64,000 nt of DNA from Clavelina lepadiformis (GCF_947623445.1 NC_135244.1:6634001-6698000), one strand, 5' to 3'. Positions 1 to 11,071 are shown, counted from the first letter of the stretch. Made by a program: numbers and translations. Notes: a model not told the origin generated them from the sequence alone.

Positions 1-111
1 TGGGTAGACAATACGAAGTGCCATTTCTTCTTTTCTGTCCAAAATATTGATCTTTATATAGTTCACTTAAGCAAGCTTTCGCTCTGAAGCTGAATATTGT
101 TCGTTTTTGAA
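1..111 (-). pseudogene. 5' end of a third small heat shock protein copy, cut by the window edge
   Basis: Positions 1-111 match the 5' UTR and first eight codons of the intact sHSP gene at 3,653-4,252 (4,229-4,339) almost base for base, in the same orientation. The start codon is at 22-24 read on the minus strand, encoding M-A-L-R-I-V-Y-P. Similarity stops abruptly at 111. In the intact gene the corresponding base (about 4,339) lies roughly 30 bases downstream of the TATA box at 4,368-4,374, which is where transcription should begin, so this copy lacks the TATA box and heat shock elements. Whether the rest of the reading frame is intact cannot be seen. It could be a retrocopy or a truncated DNA duplication; the label pseudogene is provisional. 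Confidence 0.7.
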
Positions 112-819
112 CATATGATCGGTGAACCTTGTGACCTTTGGGAATGGTTTGACGTCATACATTCCTTTGATATGGATTTCCCAAACATTCCTTATCTAAT
201 TGACGGCGATCTATGAAGTTGACCGAAATGTAAGCGATCATGACGTAGGCTACATCTCAAGAAAATGCTCTGTCCTGAGAGCGAAGTCGAGACACACAAG
301 TGTGACATGGTGGAAGAAGCAATCCGTGAGTTAGTATACCCTTCCTTCGTTTGGCTTACATTTTCGACAATTTTGAAGTGGTTAAAAGGAAATATTTTAT
401 AGAGACCTTTGCACCGAAAATGGGCTTTTTTAAGAAATTTTGGAAAAAACGACGTGGTTGATAAAGGATAAGTTGACATACGTTGATTTTGAGTTTTGTG
501 AAGGACTCGGTGCAATTTAGGTGATGGAACCACACGGCCTGGAGAAATTTCCAAACTTCTGGGGCTACAAGGATCGGCTTTTTTCTTTAGGGAAAATTGC
601 TACCTACAGGAATTCGGATCGATTCAGTAAATGGCCTCTGCATGGAAAGTTTGTCCGTTGGGGAGGAAAAGAAGAAAACTAATAGCAATGTTGTGAACTT
701 GGCAGTAACCAGATACAAAGAAAAAATCAAATCTTTTTTAAAAAGCGTTTAATTAGCGGGCGCGTTTAAAATGAAAAGAAAACAGTGATGGTAACAAGTG
801 TTCATGATTGTGGCAGAGT

Positions 820-990
820 TGGATCAATTGTAATTTGTAATTGAGCTGAATGTAATTAGGCTAATTACATTTTTCATGTAATTGTAATTGTAATTAAAGC
901 ATTTTTATTTTGTGTAATTGTAATTTGATAAAATTTTTGCCTAATTACAATTTCAATTACATTGTTATTGAGACCTGACAAGCACAACAT
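820..990. repeat. AT-rich repeat built from TAATTACAATT-like units
   Basis: This stretch alternates short copies of TGTAATTGTAATT and its complement, giving strong local self-complementarity. It begins after a CAGAGTTGGATCAA string, which resembles the ends of some non-autonomous DNA transposons, but no matching right end or target duplication was found. It is probably a decayed MITE. The rest of 112-1,776 holds no gene I can support. Confidence 0.4.
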
Positions 991-1253
991 AAAATAGCCT
1001 AATTAAGCCTATTTACATATAGGTGTGCTATGCGTGCCTCGTTAACTAGATAATTCAGCCATGCTAAACTGTTTCCCATACTTCAGCAGCAACAGAAAAC
1101 TCAGTAAATTACAATATAGTCTAAATCTTAATATTTCAAAAATGGATGAACAGCAAATAAACTCTTCCGAAACCTGTGCTGAACCATTTCCTACACCACT
1201 GTCAGAGTTTTTTAAATCTTTGACCAGTACTGAGGCTTGCTGCAACATTGTGG

Positions 1254-1700
1254 TACAAGTCAAGTCACCTCACTAACAACACAAGTCCAAGCCAAGTCGA
1301 GCAATTTGAATTATGTTCCAAATCAAGTCGAGTAAGTCACGTTCACCGAGTTAAGTCCAAGTCCATGTACCAACTACCAAGTCACAATTTACGATTTATT
1401 TTTTGCCATACGTAGAAACTAAGATACTCTGCAGCTTCTTAAATACTCGTAATTTAATTATAAACATAGTCTAAAACATTTAATTTCATTCATTTCTGAC
1501 CCTTTTGCACATACCATACAGATTGTGTTGTATAATGGTTGTTTAACAAACATAAAAAACAATTTTGTAAAAGCTAGAATTAACTTGGATTGTGATAAGA
1601 GTCAAGTCAACCGAAATTCTTACGTTCACAACTTCACACAAGCCAAGTCAGATTTTAAAAAAAATCGGAATCTTAAGAAAACAGACTTAAGTCAAGTCAA
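1254..1700. repeat. Cluster of direct CAAGTC repeats
   Basis: CAAGTC or AAGTC motifs recur many times in the same orientation in two clusters (about 1,254-1,380 and 1,605-1,700), often as the pair CAAGTCAAGTC. Such short subterminal repeats are typical of DNA-transposon ends, where they bind transposase. I could not find terminal inverted repeats or a target duplication, so the element, if it is one, is undefined. Confidence 0.4.
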
Positions 1701-1776
1701 TAACGGTATTCCATTAAATATAATGCGAATTATCTAAATTACAAGTTTGTGATATAGAAAGCAAAATCCCGATCAC

Positions 1777-1828
1777 TTGCTGTAAATTCCGCCAAAATAT
1801 AAATGCATAGAACGAGCAAAATTTTCAT
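1777..1828 (-). pseudogene. Orphan signal-peptide exon of a lipase-like paralogue
   Basis: Read on the minus strand, an ATG at 1,828 opens a 17-codon hydrophobic leader (starts MKILLVLCIYILAEF, then T-A) that matches the first exon of the lipase gene at 6,206. The putative donor (A then GTGATC) falls in phase 1, exactly as in the parent exon. No second lipase exon (the conserved Cys-Tyr...Gly-Cys-Phe segment) follows in 1-1,776. It is a fragment of a duplicated lipase gene, either a dead remnant or exon 1 of a gene whose remaining exons were lost or lie outside the window. Confidence 0.65.
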
Positions 1829-2225
1829 GTCTATGGTTTATGGACCATATGTCGCCATGTCGGCAGTTGTTGATAACATGCAATCCAACCCCTTCAAAAT
1901 GAATTAGTAAGTTATTGACCAAGATTACCTTGATTTTACTCAAGCAGGTTGGTAGACATTATTGCCCTTTCCCATATTTGATCATGTTCGGCTGTAGTCG
2001 GTAAAACTGATAAATTTATTTGAATTAGAAGAACTGTTCATTTCAAAAACGATAGATGACGTAAATGTTATGTCACAATGACTGAAACGACTTATCACAT
2101 GTGCGATATTTACAGAAAATTTATTATCAGCAATTAACACCATGCCTGCTGAAACTAATTTCTTGAAAAGCACGCGGTCACAACTGAAGTAAACGTATTG
2201 TAGTAACTGCTGTGTTCCTCCCACA
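1829..2225 (-). repeat. Inverted duplicate of the lipase promoter region
   Basis: The reverse complement of this block aligns through its length with 5,810-6,205, immediately upstream of the lipase start codon. Shared landmarks include CAGTCATTGTGACAT, GTTTTACCGACTACA, ACCAACCTGCTT and TCAACAACTGCC. The TATAAAA box of the lipase promoter (6,122-6,128) is replaced here by GAGTAAAAT, so the duplicate may lack core promoter function. Confidence 0.7.
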
Positions 2226-3652
2226 GTGAGTGTTAGACACGTGTTATAAACTTATAACACGAAACATCTGCTAAATGCGGTGTAATTTTATTGGCCTTTT
2301 ATGGTAACTTGCCACTGTTAACTGCTATTAACGGAACATTTATGTTTTCATGCACTTTCTTTTATTGCGCTGTCTTTGAGGCGTTGACAAAGTCACTTAG
2401 ATAGCTTTGAAAGAAAAGGATACCTTGAATTACGCGAAACTGCAACCACTTTGATAACTACCGTTATACTGTAGTGATAATCCAATTTTATGTAAACTAT
2501 TTTAATTACAAGTAATCACAGAACTATTAGAGCTTACTAATTATTCCCCCAATATTTGGTGGTTGTGGGCAAATAAACAAAGAAACGCGGTACGTCTTTG
2601 CTTCGGTTCATAACAATCAAAACATTCACGCCTTGCTCGCAATACTTGCAAGTTCGGTGTGGGCTGCATAGAACGAGTGATGCGCTGCCCTAGAAATCTT
2701 GCGCAGTTTACTGGTTGTGCCTGAAAATAACGGAACTGGACTGTGGTGATTACGGGCAATGACGGTATCATACTGCACAATGGCGGTCACTTAGCAGGAA
2801 AATCAAAAAACACAAATGGGATATTTACAAGGGAGCGTAACGTGAAGGATATCAAACATCATCAGCTGTCAAATAAACCAATAACGTGATGTAGTGAAAA
2901 TGTTATAGATAAGTAAATGTACAAACAAATAAACACAGACCAAGCGAAGGGGAAACATCATATAACAATGAAAAAGAGTAGTTTTTACCAAAGTTTTAAA
3001 ATATCCCGTCCAAACTCAATGATAGCATACGTATACAGTACTTTAATTATAGCCTTTTCCGGGACCAGTTAAACTACTTTGAGTTACCGGTATCCAAAAT
3101 TTTGCGTTAAGCGAAGCTAAGCTAAGCGATATAGCATTCATTATAATCGTTTTTCTTAACATTTCTATAAGTCTCAGATAACTTGGACATAGCTCATCAT
3201 GAATTTAAATTTTATGTTTTCATTTCAAAGCAAGAGTCTATCTCCAACATTTCCACACGGACACGACGTACGTGAATACCGATCACATACTTTATTGAAT
3301 TAACTTCAAAAGAAACTGTGTTGAGAAATTGACATCAGATACAACCAAGTTCGTCAATATAGCCTATATAAAAATAACAGAACTTACACAATTAGAAATC
3401 TCACGATTTGTGCATTTATGTACAAAAAGCAGCTGCTAAAACACGTCAAAAACTTTTCTAAAGGCAGCATGACCAAGAAATAATAACTCATAAAAATTCA
3501 ATTTTGTTTTTACATATTTCATGTTTTTTTTATAAACTTAGCTGATTTCACATTGTATTTTCAGTTACTTATAATAACATCAGGATGTTGCAATGAGGAC
3601 AGCCGAATAAACATTAAAATACCACAAATAAAACTCGTTTTGTAACAACCAC
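2226..3652. other. Intergenic, no gene recognised
   Basis: About 1.4 kb of AT-rich sequence between the duplicated lipase promoter and the sHSP gene. Short open frames are present but carry no recognisable domain, splice structure or codon pattern. The last part is the 3' flank of the minus-strand sHSP gene. Confidence 0.6.
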
Positions 3653-4252
3653 TTAGTCCATTTTGTCTGCTGCTTCTGCTTCATCTTTCTTATCGCTGAT
3701 TAGGTCATTGTTTATTGTTGAGGAACTTTCCGCTTTATCCTCTCTCCGCACAACAACTTCTTTTTCTACTTCCTCCGGAGCAGGAAGGGACAAGAAAGGA
3801 GCTGAAATCCGGAGCACGCCATTCTCGTTCAAACTTGATGTTACGTCATCAGGTCTGACATCATCAGGCAAAACGATCGACTGATGATACTGTCGACGAG
3901 TGTAGGATTCAAATCCGTCTTTGCCCGATTTTTCCTCATTTTCCGCTTCCACGACCAGTTTTTGTCCAATCGTTTTTACTTTGACGTCATTTGGTTGAAA
4001 TCCTTTCAAGTTGAAATCATGTTTGAATATCTTCTTGTCGTCGGAATCTGATGATTTGTCCTCATTTTTCTTTGCATCACTAGACAACGCCAAGCAAGAT
4101 CCATTCAGAAAATTCTCAAGTTCCCGAAATGGATTGATTCTTCTTCTCATATGCGGATGGAAAAATATCGCTTCAGCACCATCATCTTCAAAAGGATACA
4201 AAGGGCGATATCTAGAACATTGCCAAGCTGGGTAGACAATACGAAGTGCCAT
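3653..4252 (-). CDS. Small heat shock protein (alpha-crystallin family), copy A
   Basis: An intronless 199-residue frame. Small heat shock proteins are ATP-independent chaperones that bind unfolding proteins and form oligomers in the cytosol. The start is taken at the ATG giving M-A-L-R-I-V-Y-P; the open frame extends 14 codons further upstream but only from a GTG. The alpha-crystallin domain spans about residues 73-155 (from the DFNLKGFQPNDVKVK strand to NGVLRISAPF), preceded by the family-typical NPFREL stretch and followed by an acidic and charged tail rich in Glu, Asp and Lys. An L-S-L-P segment after the domain may serve as the IXI-like anchor. It is divergently paired with the damaged copy at 5,057. 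Copy A' at 13,027 differs by roughly a dozen residues and a short C-terminal indel. Likely heat inducible, see the promoter entry. Confidence 0.9.
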   Translation of the reverse strand: MALRIVYPAWQCSRYRPLYPFEDDGAEAIFFHPHMRRRINPFRELENFLNGSCLALSSDAKKNEDKSSDSDDKKIFKHDFNLKGFQPNDVKVKTIGQKLVVEAENEEKSGKDGFESYTRRQYHQSIVLPDDVRPDDVTSSLNENGVLRISAPFLSLPAPEEVEKEVVVRREDKAESSSTINNDLISDKKDEAEAADKMD

Positions 4253-5056
4253 TTCTTCTTTTCTGTCCAAAATATTGATCTTTATATAGTTCACTTAAGC
4301 AAGCTTTCGCTCTGAAGCTGAATATTGTTCGTTTTTGAAGTATGACAATCGTTGAATTTCAGTTGTGTTTTATACTGCTCCACCAATCGATCGTGAAGCT
4401 TTGAGAAAACGAGAGAATATTCGAGAGAATTGTAGAAAAGAAAAAACGCGCGTCACAGTGACGCAACGTGTTATACGGCGTTTCAAAGTTTATTTACATA
4501 TCTAACACATGATTAGTTGTTTCTAATAAAAAGTAACATTTAATCTTTACATAAAAACTTTAAAAACTTATTATAAATTAATCTTTTAATATGTTTGATG
4601 CTGTTTGTTTTTAATTTCAAAAAAATTAGATAAATAAAAATTGATTATATCAACAAAAACGCTTTTATATACAAGCAATATATACAGTATGTGATTCATT
4701 CGGTAAAGTAAGATTATAAAATTCATATTTGAGACAAAATTATCGAACTCAATAAACAATATTTATTATCTTAATCTACAAAAATATATCTCAATTTGCT
4801 GAGTTTATTCAAGTTTGACAATAATTATTAGATAATATTTTTAAAAATGATTTGCCATGTAAATACTTTTGAGCCGCCGTATAAAACACGTCTGCGCGTT
4901 TTTTTTTCTGTTGATGTTTCTCGCGGTTTCTATCGCTCTCTCTAATATTCTGGACTTATCGAATTGGTCTGCAAATGGCCTGACCATCGTTCTGTGGACA
5001 ACATTCGATATTTGCAATAAAATCGAAGTAAAACTTATCAGGAAACGAAAAATAAA
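4253..5056. promoter_or_regulatory. Bidirectional sHSP promoter with heat shock elements
   Basis: For the minus-strand gene a TATA box (TATAAAA) lies at 4,368-4,374 and a CCAAT box near 4,384. Heat shock elements in the nGAAnnTTCnnGAA arrangement lie at 4,395-4,407 (GAAGCTTTGAGAA) and at 4,415-4,422 (GAATATTC, followed by further GAGAA repeats). A perfect 7+1+7 palindrome GCGTCACAGTGACGC sits at 4,450-4,464. The plus-strand side near 4,855-4,960 carries a recognisable inverted copy of the same region (ATGTAAATACTTTTGAG, CGCCGTATAAAACACG, then TTCTCGCGGTTTC and AATATTC), so the two promoters are an older inverted duplication. The middle part, about 4,500-4,850, is AT-rich with no further signal. 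Confidence 0.7.
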
Positions 5057-5536
5057 ATGGTTCTACGAATTGTTTATCCATCATGGCACTGTTCCAGATA
5101 TCAACCGTTTTCATCTTTTGATTGTGACGACATCACGTTGTTCGCTTTTTATCCGAGATTTAGAAGACGAAGAAACGACCCGTTCCGTGAACTTGAAAAT
5201 ATCTTTGAAGAATATCGAAGTTGTTCATGTGACAAAAAAAGAAAATCATCAGATTCGAACGACAAGATGATATTTAAATACGATTTCAACTTGAAAGGAT
5301 TTCAACCAAATGACGTCAAAGGAAGAACGGTTGGACAAAAATTGGTCGTGGAAGCGGAAAATGAGGAAACATCGGACAAAGACGGATTTGAATCCTACAC
5401 TCGTCGACATTATCATCAGTCGATCGTTTTGCCTGATGACGTCAGACCTGATAACTTTCACTTCGATTTTGAACAAAAACAGTTAGAAAAACTAACGAAT
5501 ATTTCTGCTGTGGGCTACCACCGACAATTGGCATAA
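5057..5536 (+). pseudogene. Small heat shock protein copy B, C-terminally truncated
   Basis: The frame opens with M-V-L-R-I-V-Y-P and keeps the N-terminal region, NDPFRELENIFEE and the first two thirds of the alpha-crystallin domain up to QSIVLPDDVRPD. At about 5,452 similarity to copies A and A' ends and an unrelated tail of about 30 residues follows before a stop (159 residues in all). The last strands of the alpha-crystallin domain and the C-terminal tail are missing. Those strands are needed for the immunoglobulin-like fold and oligomerisation, so chaperone activity is unlikely. The frame is otherwise open, so a truncated protein could still be made. Confidence 0.75.
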
Positions 5537-5809
5537 AGTCGGACTATAATGGTACTATACGGCAGTTACCAAATTTGCTTGTTTCGTACATTCAAAGCCA
5601 TATTTTTTTCGGAACAATCTGAATGGCTTTGACATCGCCATCAAAGGCAACGCATTAGGAGAAAGCGTATTAAAACGAAAACTTTCTGTTAATACATTGA
5701 TAAGTTTTTCACCCAGAGCCAATAAAATCACTATAGGTATATCATAAGTTTAGTATAGGACTATAGGTATATCATAAGTTATATAACAGCAACAGCTGTC
5801 CATTCTCGC
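5537..5809. repeat. Short intergenic stretch with a direct repeat
   Basis: Contains two copies of ACTATAGGTATATCATAAGT about 28 bases apart (near 5,731 and 5,760). No gene is seen. Confidence 0.5.
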
Positions 5810-6205
5810 AACAGAGGCAACGCAGCAGTCACTATAATATGTTTACTTTTGTTATGACCTTGCTTTTTAAGTACAGTTTCTGCAGCTATGGTGTCGATTA
5901 CTTCTAATTAATTTGTATTTAGAACTTACTGTAAATTAAGTACACGAGATAAAGCCTTCCAGTCATTGTGACATCGCATTTACTTATACGTCATCCAACG
6001 TATTTTCAAGAACGTAATTGCCTATAATTCGAGTAAGTTTATCGGTTTTACCGACTACAACCCACCGTGCTGGCGTCGGGACCAAGCATGGGAACGGGCA
6101 ATATGGTCCACCAACCTGCTTTATAAAAAGCGTGCGTTATCCCGGCCATTAACTTTCTAAGGAACTTCGAAGGGGTTGATCGCATATTGTCAACAACTGC
6201 CGGCC
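5810..6205 (+). promoter_or_regulatory. Lipase gene promoter
   Basis: A TATA box (TATAAAA) at 6,122-6,128 lies about 80 bases before the ATG, which puts transcription start near 6,150. The whole block, including parts far upstream of the TATA box, is conserved in the inverted duplicate at 1,829-2,225, so it probably marks the extent of the copied promoter. Confidence 0.6.
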
Positions 6206-8985
6206 ATGGACAGGAAATTTCTACTCGTTCTCTGTGTCTTTATCTTGGGGGAAACTAATGCAGGTATTTGGATGTTTTTTTTCTACCTCTCATTCATATA
6301 ATTTTGTATTTTTGGTAAATTTTAATGGCAGCTAATAGAGACGGAAGCTCGTCAAAACGACTTTGCTTAAATCTAAAGTCACTAAAATTAACACCATAAC
6401 AGACTTTACCTGTTTACAGATTCAATGAATTTTATCTTTTAATTTAATTGTTAAAAATTTTTATTTGTTTTCGGCCAGTGACGTTTACACAGCTGCTAAG
6501 CGCCAAATTTGCCAACTTCGGATAAATCAAAATAATTTGATCTGTCCCTTCAACTTAGAGTTAACGATCTGCCACCGCAGTTTATATGGAATTGCGTTGT
6601 ACATAATCAAATCCGTATCTACAAATTCTTATGTATTACGATAACCATAAAATAATTTTCAGATGAGATTTGCTATGACGAATTAGGATGCTTCAGTGAT
6701 GGATGGCCATTTGTAAGTGTACAAAGACCTATTCCATATCTACCATGGTCTCCTGGAAACATAAGCACAGCATTCTGGCTCTACACCAGGTCCCAATTGC
6801 ATTATATGCTGCAGATTTATTTCTAAATTACAACAGATGAATCACCTATCTCAGTGGTTGCTTTCGACACATATATGCACCTTCTGTAATGATTTTTTCT
6901 TTTCCAGAAGAAACAAATATTTCTCACAGGAACTAAATTATAATGACGAGGAATCAATCACTCAGTCAAACTTTAAAGCTATAAAAGACACCAAATTTAT
7001 AGTGCACGGTTTCATATCGGAAGGTTCTACCCGATAGGTGAAGGTATAATCTAAAATTGTGCGATTGTTATACAGAAACCTACAACTTAAGTTTGTAAAG
7101 TCACGAAAATTTTAGGCCATCAAGCTACTTTTAAATCTCATTCTAAATGCACTTTCGTATTAGAAATTGTGTCCCACGTAAACCGTTGTTCAGGCTTGAA
7201 ATAACAAGCTCGCGCGTTGTCAAAAACTGATATATCACTCAATACCCCTTGCATGCATCATCATTTTTATTTGTGGTCATTGTGCGGTGGGATGAATTAA
7301 AAAATGCCAGTTGTTTGTTATGATTTTTGCGCAGGAATTAAAAAACGCTTTGCTTGATGCTGAAGATGTCAACATAATCGTAGTGAATTGGGAAAAAGGA
7401 GCAAACCCAAAATTCGACTACGGCCAAGCGTGTGCCAATACGAGAGTGGTGGGAGCACAACTTGCTTTGCTGATGGAAAAGCTGGAAGTAAATTACTGAT
7501 GTTATATGCTGCTTGATATACTTGTTAACAAATAAGTATATTGTTTATATGACGTCGTGCTACCGCAATTTTTTTCGTTGTTCGCTCTAGACATATACCG
7601 GTGCCTTGCCAAGAAATTTCCATATTATGGGACATAGTCTCGGAGCACATATTGCCGGGTATGCTGGCGAAAGATTGTCAAGACTTGGTAGAATTACAGG
7701 TATAAGATGTCAATCGCTATCAGTAAAAATTGGTTATCCATCGCAGCCAGTTTACTTATGCACCGGACTTTAGGATTGGATCCTGCCGGACCTTTCTTTG
7801 AAGGAACGGAACCGGCTGTTCGACTTGATCCGAGTGACGCCCTTTTCGTGGACGCCATTCACACGGACGGGGACCCGATACTAAATCTAGGTTGGGGCAC
7901 GTTGCAGCAAATGGGACACGCAGATTTCTACCCCAATGGTGGCAGGGACCAGCCCGGTTGTCCAGGAAACGAAGAGACAGACGGTAAGAAAGAATTTGCA
8001 AAACTTAAAAAAAATCTGCAGAAATATGAAGTTTTAGGCCCTATAGCTTATTTAAAATACAGGTTCAGAACTTTATATTGTATAAGGAGGGAATTTAAAG
8101 TTATATATACTTGTACAGTATAAGTTATAATAAAGTAAAATTGTTGATTAGGACCTTGGTGGAAGGTAACATGCAGCCACGGCCGAGCTTGTGACTTGAT
8201 GATCGATTCAATTTCTAACCAAAACAAACCGATGATTGGGCACTCGTGCGTTGATTACGATGCATATTTAGCAGGAGAATGTGACATATGCTCAGGCGTT
8301 GGTTGTGCAGTGTTAGGGTGAGTTTGATAAATCGCGTAGCCTATACCTCCGAATTCAAGCTTATAACTTACAGCCTAATCCGTTCCTCATAGAGTTTGTT
8401 TAAGTTCTAAAATGTTCGACTTCCAAAGCAATTTTTCCTATGAAAACAACGTAAAGCTAATTGATTTGTTTATAGTTGTACTATAAATATCCTTGTCGGT
8501 TTTAAATAAACATATTTTAGGCAAGAAGGCTAAACTTAAGTAAATGCCTAACATACTCTCAACATCAACATTAATATTGCAATGCATCGTTAAATATAAC
8601 CTATAAGAAGTTCGAAGAAAGAAAATACTAAAAATTACACCAATAAATCAATAAAGTAATACCGGATAAAAACGGTACATATAAACATTTAGTCGTTGAT
8701 TACGTTCGAGTTTCAAGCCAAATCCGGCGTCTGAGACAATTTTTTCTCTAAAGAATTGTTCCGGTTTCGACTTGCTTACGTTTCGAGTTGTTCGAGTTCT
8801 GAGTTATATCACTCTATGTTCTTTAGTGTTGCATATACAATTATTTGCAGTACACTGTATTTGCAACTAAATCCTAATTTGTTGATAGAATGTTCTCTAA
8901 CGTTGAGGAACAAGCGACTGTGTCGGTGAAATATTATCTAAAGACCAAAAGTGAAGCTCCGTTTTCTGAAGAAGAGAGTGTTTGA
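6206..8985 (+). CDS. Pancreatic-lipase-family secreted lipase (8 exons, in-frame stop in exon 3)
   Basis: Exons: 6206-6263, 6663-6789, 6908-7037, 7335-7487, 7591-7699, 7774-7983, 8152-8317, 8889-8985. Phases agree and total 350 codons. Exon 1 is a signal peptide. Exon 2 carries the family N-terminus ([12 protein letters not shown], then LPWSPGNI). Exon 3 has FIVHGF, exon 5 the nucleophile elbow GHSLGAH, exon 6 the acid residue (GLDPAGP) and the IHTD and PNGG segments, and exon 7 the catalytic His (CSHGRA) with disulfide cysteines. Such enzymes hydrolyse acylglycerols or phospholipids outside the cell. The C-terminal PLAT domain of classical pancreatic lipase is absent, as in phospholipase-A1-like members. 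The last codon of exon 3 (7,035-7,037, TAG next to the donor) is a stop at a position where relatives usually have Trp. It may be a null allele, pseudogene or assembly error. A polyadenylation signal AATAAA is at 9,201. Confidence 0.82.
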
Positions 8986-10574
8986 AGACTACCCGATTTT
9001 AATGCAAGTTATGCCATTTACTGCAGTAAATGTGTAATTAATGACGTACTCAAGGTGTATATTTCAAATAGTGTATACTGTATACTACAATACCGTAATA
9101 CCGTAATTTGTGAATTCATTTCGTCGTTTAATCCCAAGTCTTACATATCATATACAGCAAGTGTAGCCATTTGCATTTTTTTCATGCAAAATGATACAGC
9201 AATAAAAATGTTTCGAGAAAATTATGATTCACTTTTTTTGGTAAAAGTCCAAATGCCCGTACACAGATGCATGACAGGTCTAACTGCATTTAAACCAAAA
9301 TGTTGACTTAGATGCAGCTTCATGTTCTGACTGATGCCCGTGCTACAGTGGCACACAAATAATTTCTAATGACTACGTATAAGTTATTTAGGTTATATTG
9401 GGAGCTATTACATTCACAATATCATTGGGTTATGTGCGCTATGCTAACATTATTCGAATAGATTCTCCTAATGACCTAATCCTTTGAGATTCCAGTATTC
9501 CAAAACTAAACAAGTTATACTTCCTATTTAAAATACTTCAACTTAAAGACAAATTTATTGACGTACACAACATAACATAGATGTTTAGAAGCACATAAGA
9601 AAAAGACACATCATTGCCAAAACTGCATAAATATAATATGAAGGCAATAAAACAAAAAACAGAACCTGGTATAGCCTAATCGCCTATGTTAAAATCATCA
9701 CATCATCAACATCATAATAAAAGAAACAATAGTGATGAATCAGGTATTTGTATCAAGTATGAATAGAATGTTTTTTTGTGGCCGGCAAGCAATAGGTATA
9801 ATTAGCATACTTAACTGTATAACAAGATTACTTTGCGTTAAATAAGACACTGCCGACATCGTCAGTAATGAGTAAATGACATACCTTAACCAGGCAAATA
9901 AATCAGAGCTTCCGTCTTAGGTTTAGAAATTTTCATGCTACTTTAGCAGGATATAAGCTAAATTAACTAACTTAAGTATAAATACGGAAGTTAGGTTACA
10001 GTGCACCGAGTACAGTAATACTTCAGAACTCAAGTTTTCTGGGGAAATTCTGTGGCCGCACTCTAACCTGACCTAACGCCATTCGAAACGCAGCTACAGC
10101 GATGTTTTCAATGGAAAAATGTATAATTATCAGCAATTTTTGCATATATTAAAACAATTTTAGTTTTGAATTTTAGATTTCAGTATTGAAAATCTTAAAA
10201 CGTTTATATTCTGTATAAATTAAAAAATCATTTACTAGATTTTTCTCTCCGAAAGTAGGCTATATGACTTTCGGGAGTCTGCATACGTATTTTGCTAGTT
10301 TGAAGACAAATTTGATTACCTTGGTAAAGTTTGCTGTGGAAAAATTGCTTTGGAACTCTAAACTTGTAAAATGAAACGAGCAGGAACAAATAAATTTCTA
10401 GTTTGGAGTTAAGACAAAGGTCGGAAAAAGACCTGCTTAGTACTTATAGCTAGTTTACTTTACGGAAGTTTCGGATCTTCACTTTTCAGCCGCACCATGG
10501 CCCAATACTTATTTCCTTGTTTTTATTGCAAAATTTAGCAGTTACTTTCAAACAGAACCAAGAAAACAGGTATG
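8986..10574. other. Lipase 3' flank and intergenic DNA
   Basis: AATAAA at 9,201-9,206 is the likely poly(A) signal of the lipase gene. The remainder is AT-rich and holds no supported gene. Confidence 0.5.
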
Positions 10575-11071
10575 TAGAGGTGGAGAGTCGGTAACGGTAC
10601 CGGTATTTGGCAAAAAATGTACCGACGGTTCCGGTATTCGGTAGGGTTTTAAAAAAGTAATTCGGTACTTTTTCGATACTCCGTACCGGTACTTTTTATG
10701 TAAAAGATGTTGCTGCAAATGATATGTTTGCCGCTATCATGCCCCAGTAAAGGTTACTTTTGGTCAAAACAGATATGACGTTTCCCGCTTGCAGTTTTAA
10801 TTAACATTTCTAGATTAAAAAAGATTAACAGACGCTAAAATTGGTACTTACGGATTAATTAACATGTATTTTTTAAAACATACTTGTTAAAGATATGAAA
10901 AAATCACGTGAAAAGTACCGAGTACCGGGACCGACAAAAATTTCTTGAAAAAAGTAATTAGGTACAAAGGTTCGCTGAATCTTTTCAAAAGTACCGACGG
11001 CAACGGTATCGGTAAAGAAAAAGTAACGCGGTATAGCAATTCGGTTTTATAATACCGCGGTACTGCCTATA
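10575..11071. mobile_element. Probable non-autonomous hAT-like element with GGTACCG repeats
   Basis: The block is filled with GGTACCGG- and CGGTACTTTTT-like repeats at both ends. It starts TAGAGGTGGAGAG and ends (reverse complement) TATAGGCAGTACCGC. It is flanked by CAGGTATG on the left and CTGGTATG on the right, which would be an 8-bp target duplication with one mismatch. It has no coding capacity. Ends and duplication are approximate. Confidence 0.45.

Larger units (their letters stand above)
3653..5536 (+). repeat. Left arm of an inverted duplication containing an sHSP gene pair
   Basis: This divergent pair (A on minus, B on plus) and its shared promoter recur in inverted orientation at 11,660-13,644 (B' on minus, A' on plus). 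The intergenic part is also conserved: the palindrome, heat shock elements, TATA box and AT-rich middle all align. The lipase gene lies between the two arms. Confidence 0.8.

Noticed and set aside
3663..4235. Plus-strand open frames opposite sHSP copy A (and the mirror frames opposite A')
   Set aside because: Antisense shadows of the alpha-crystallin gene; their conservation follows from the coding strand.
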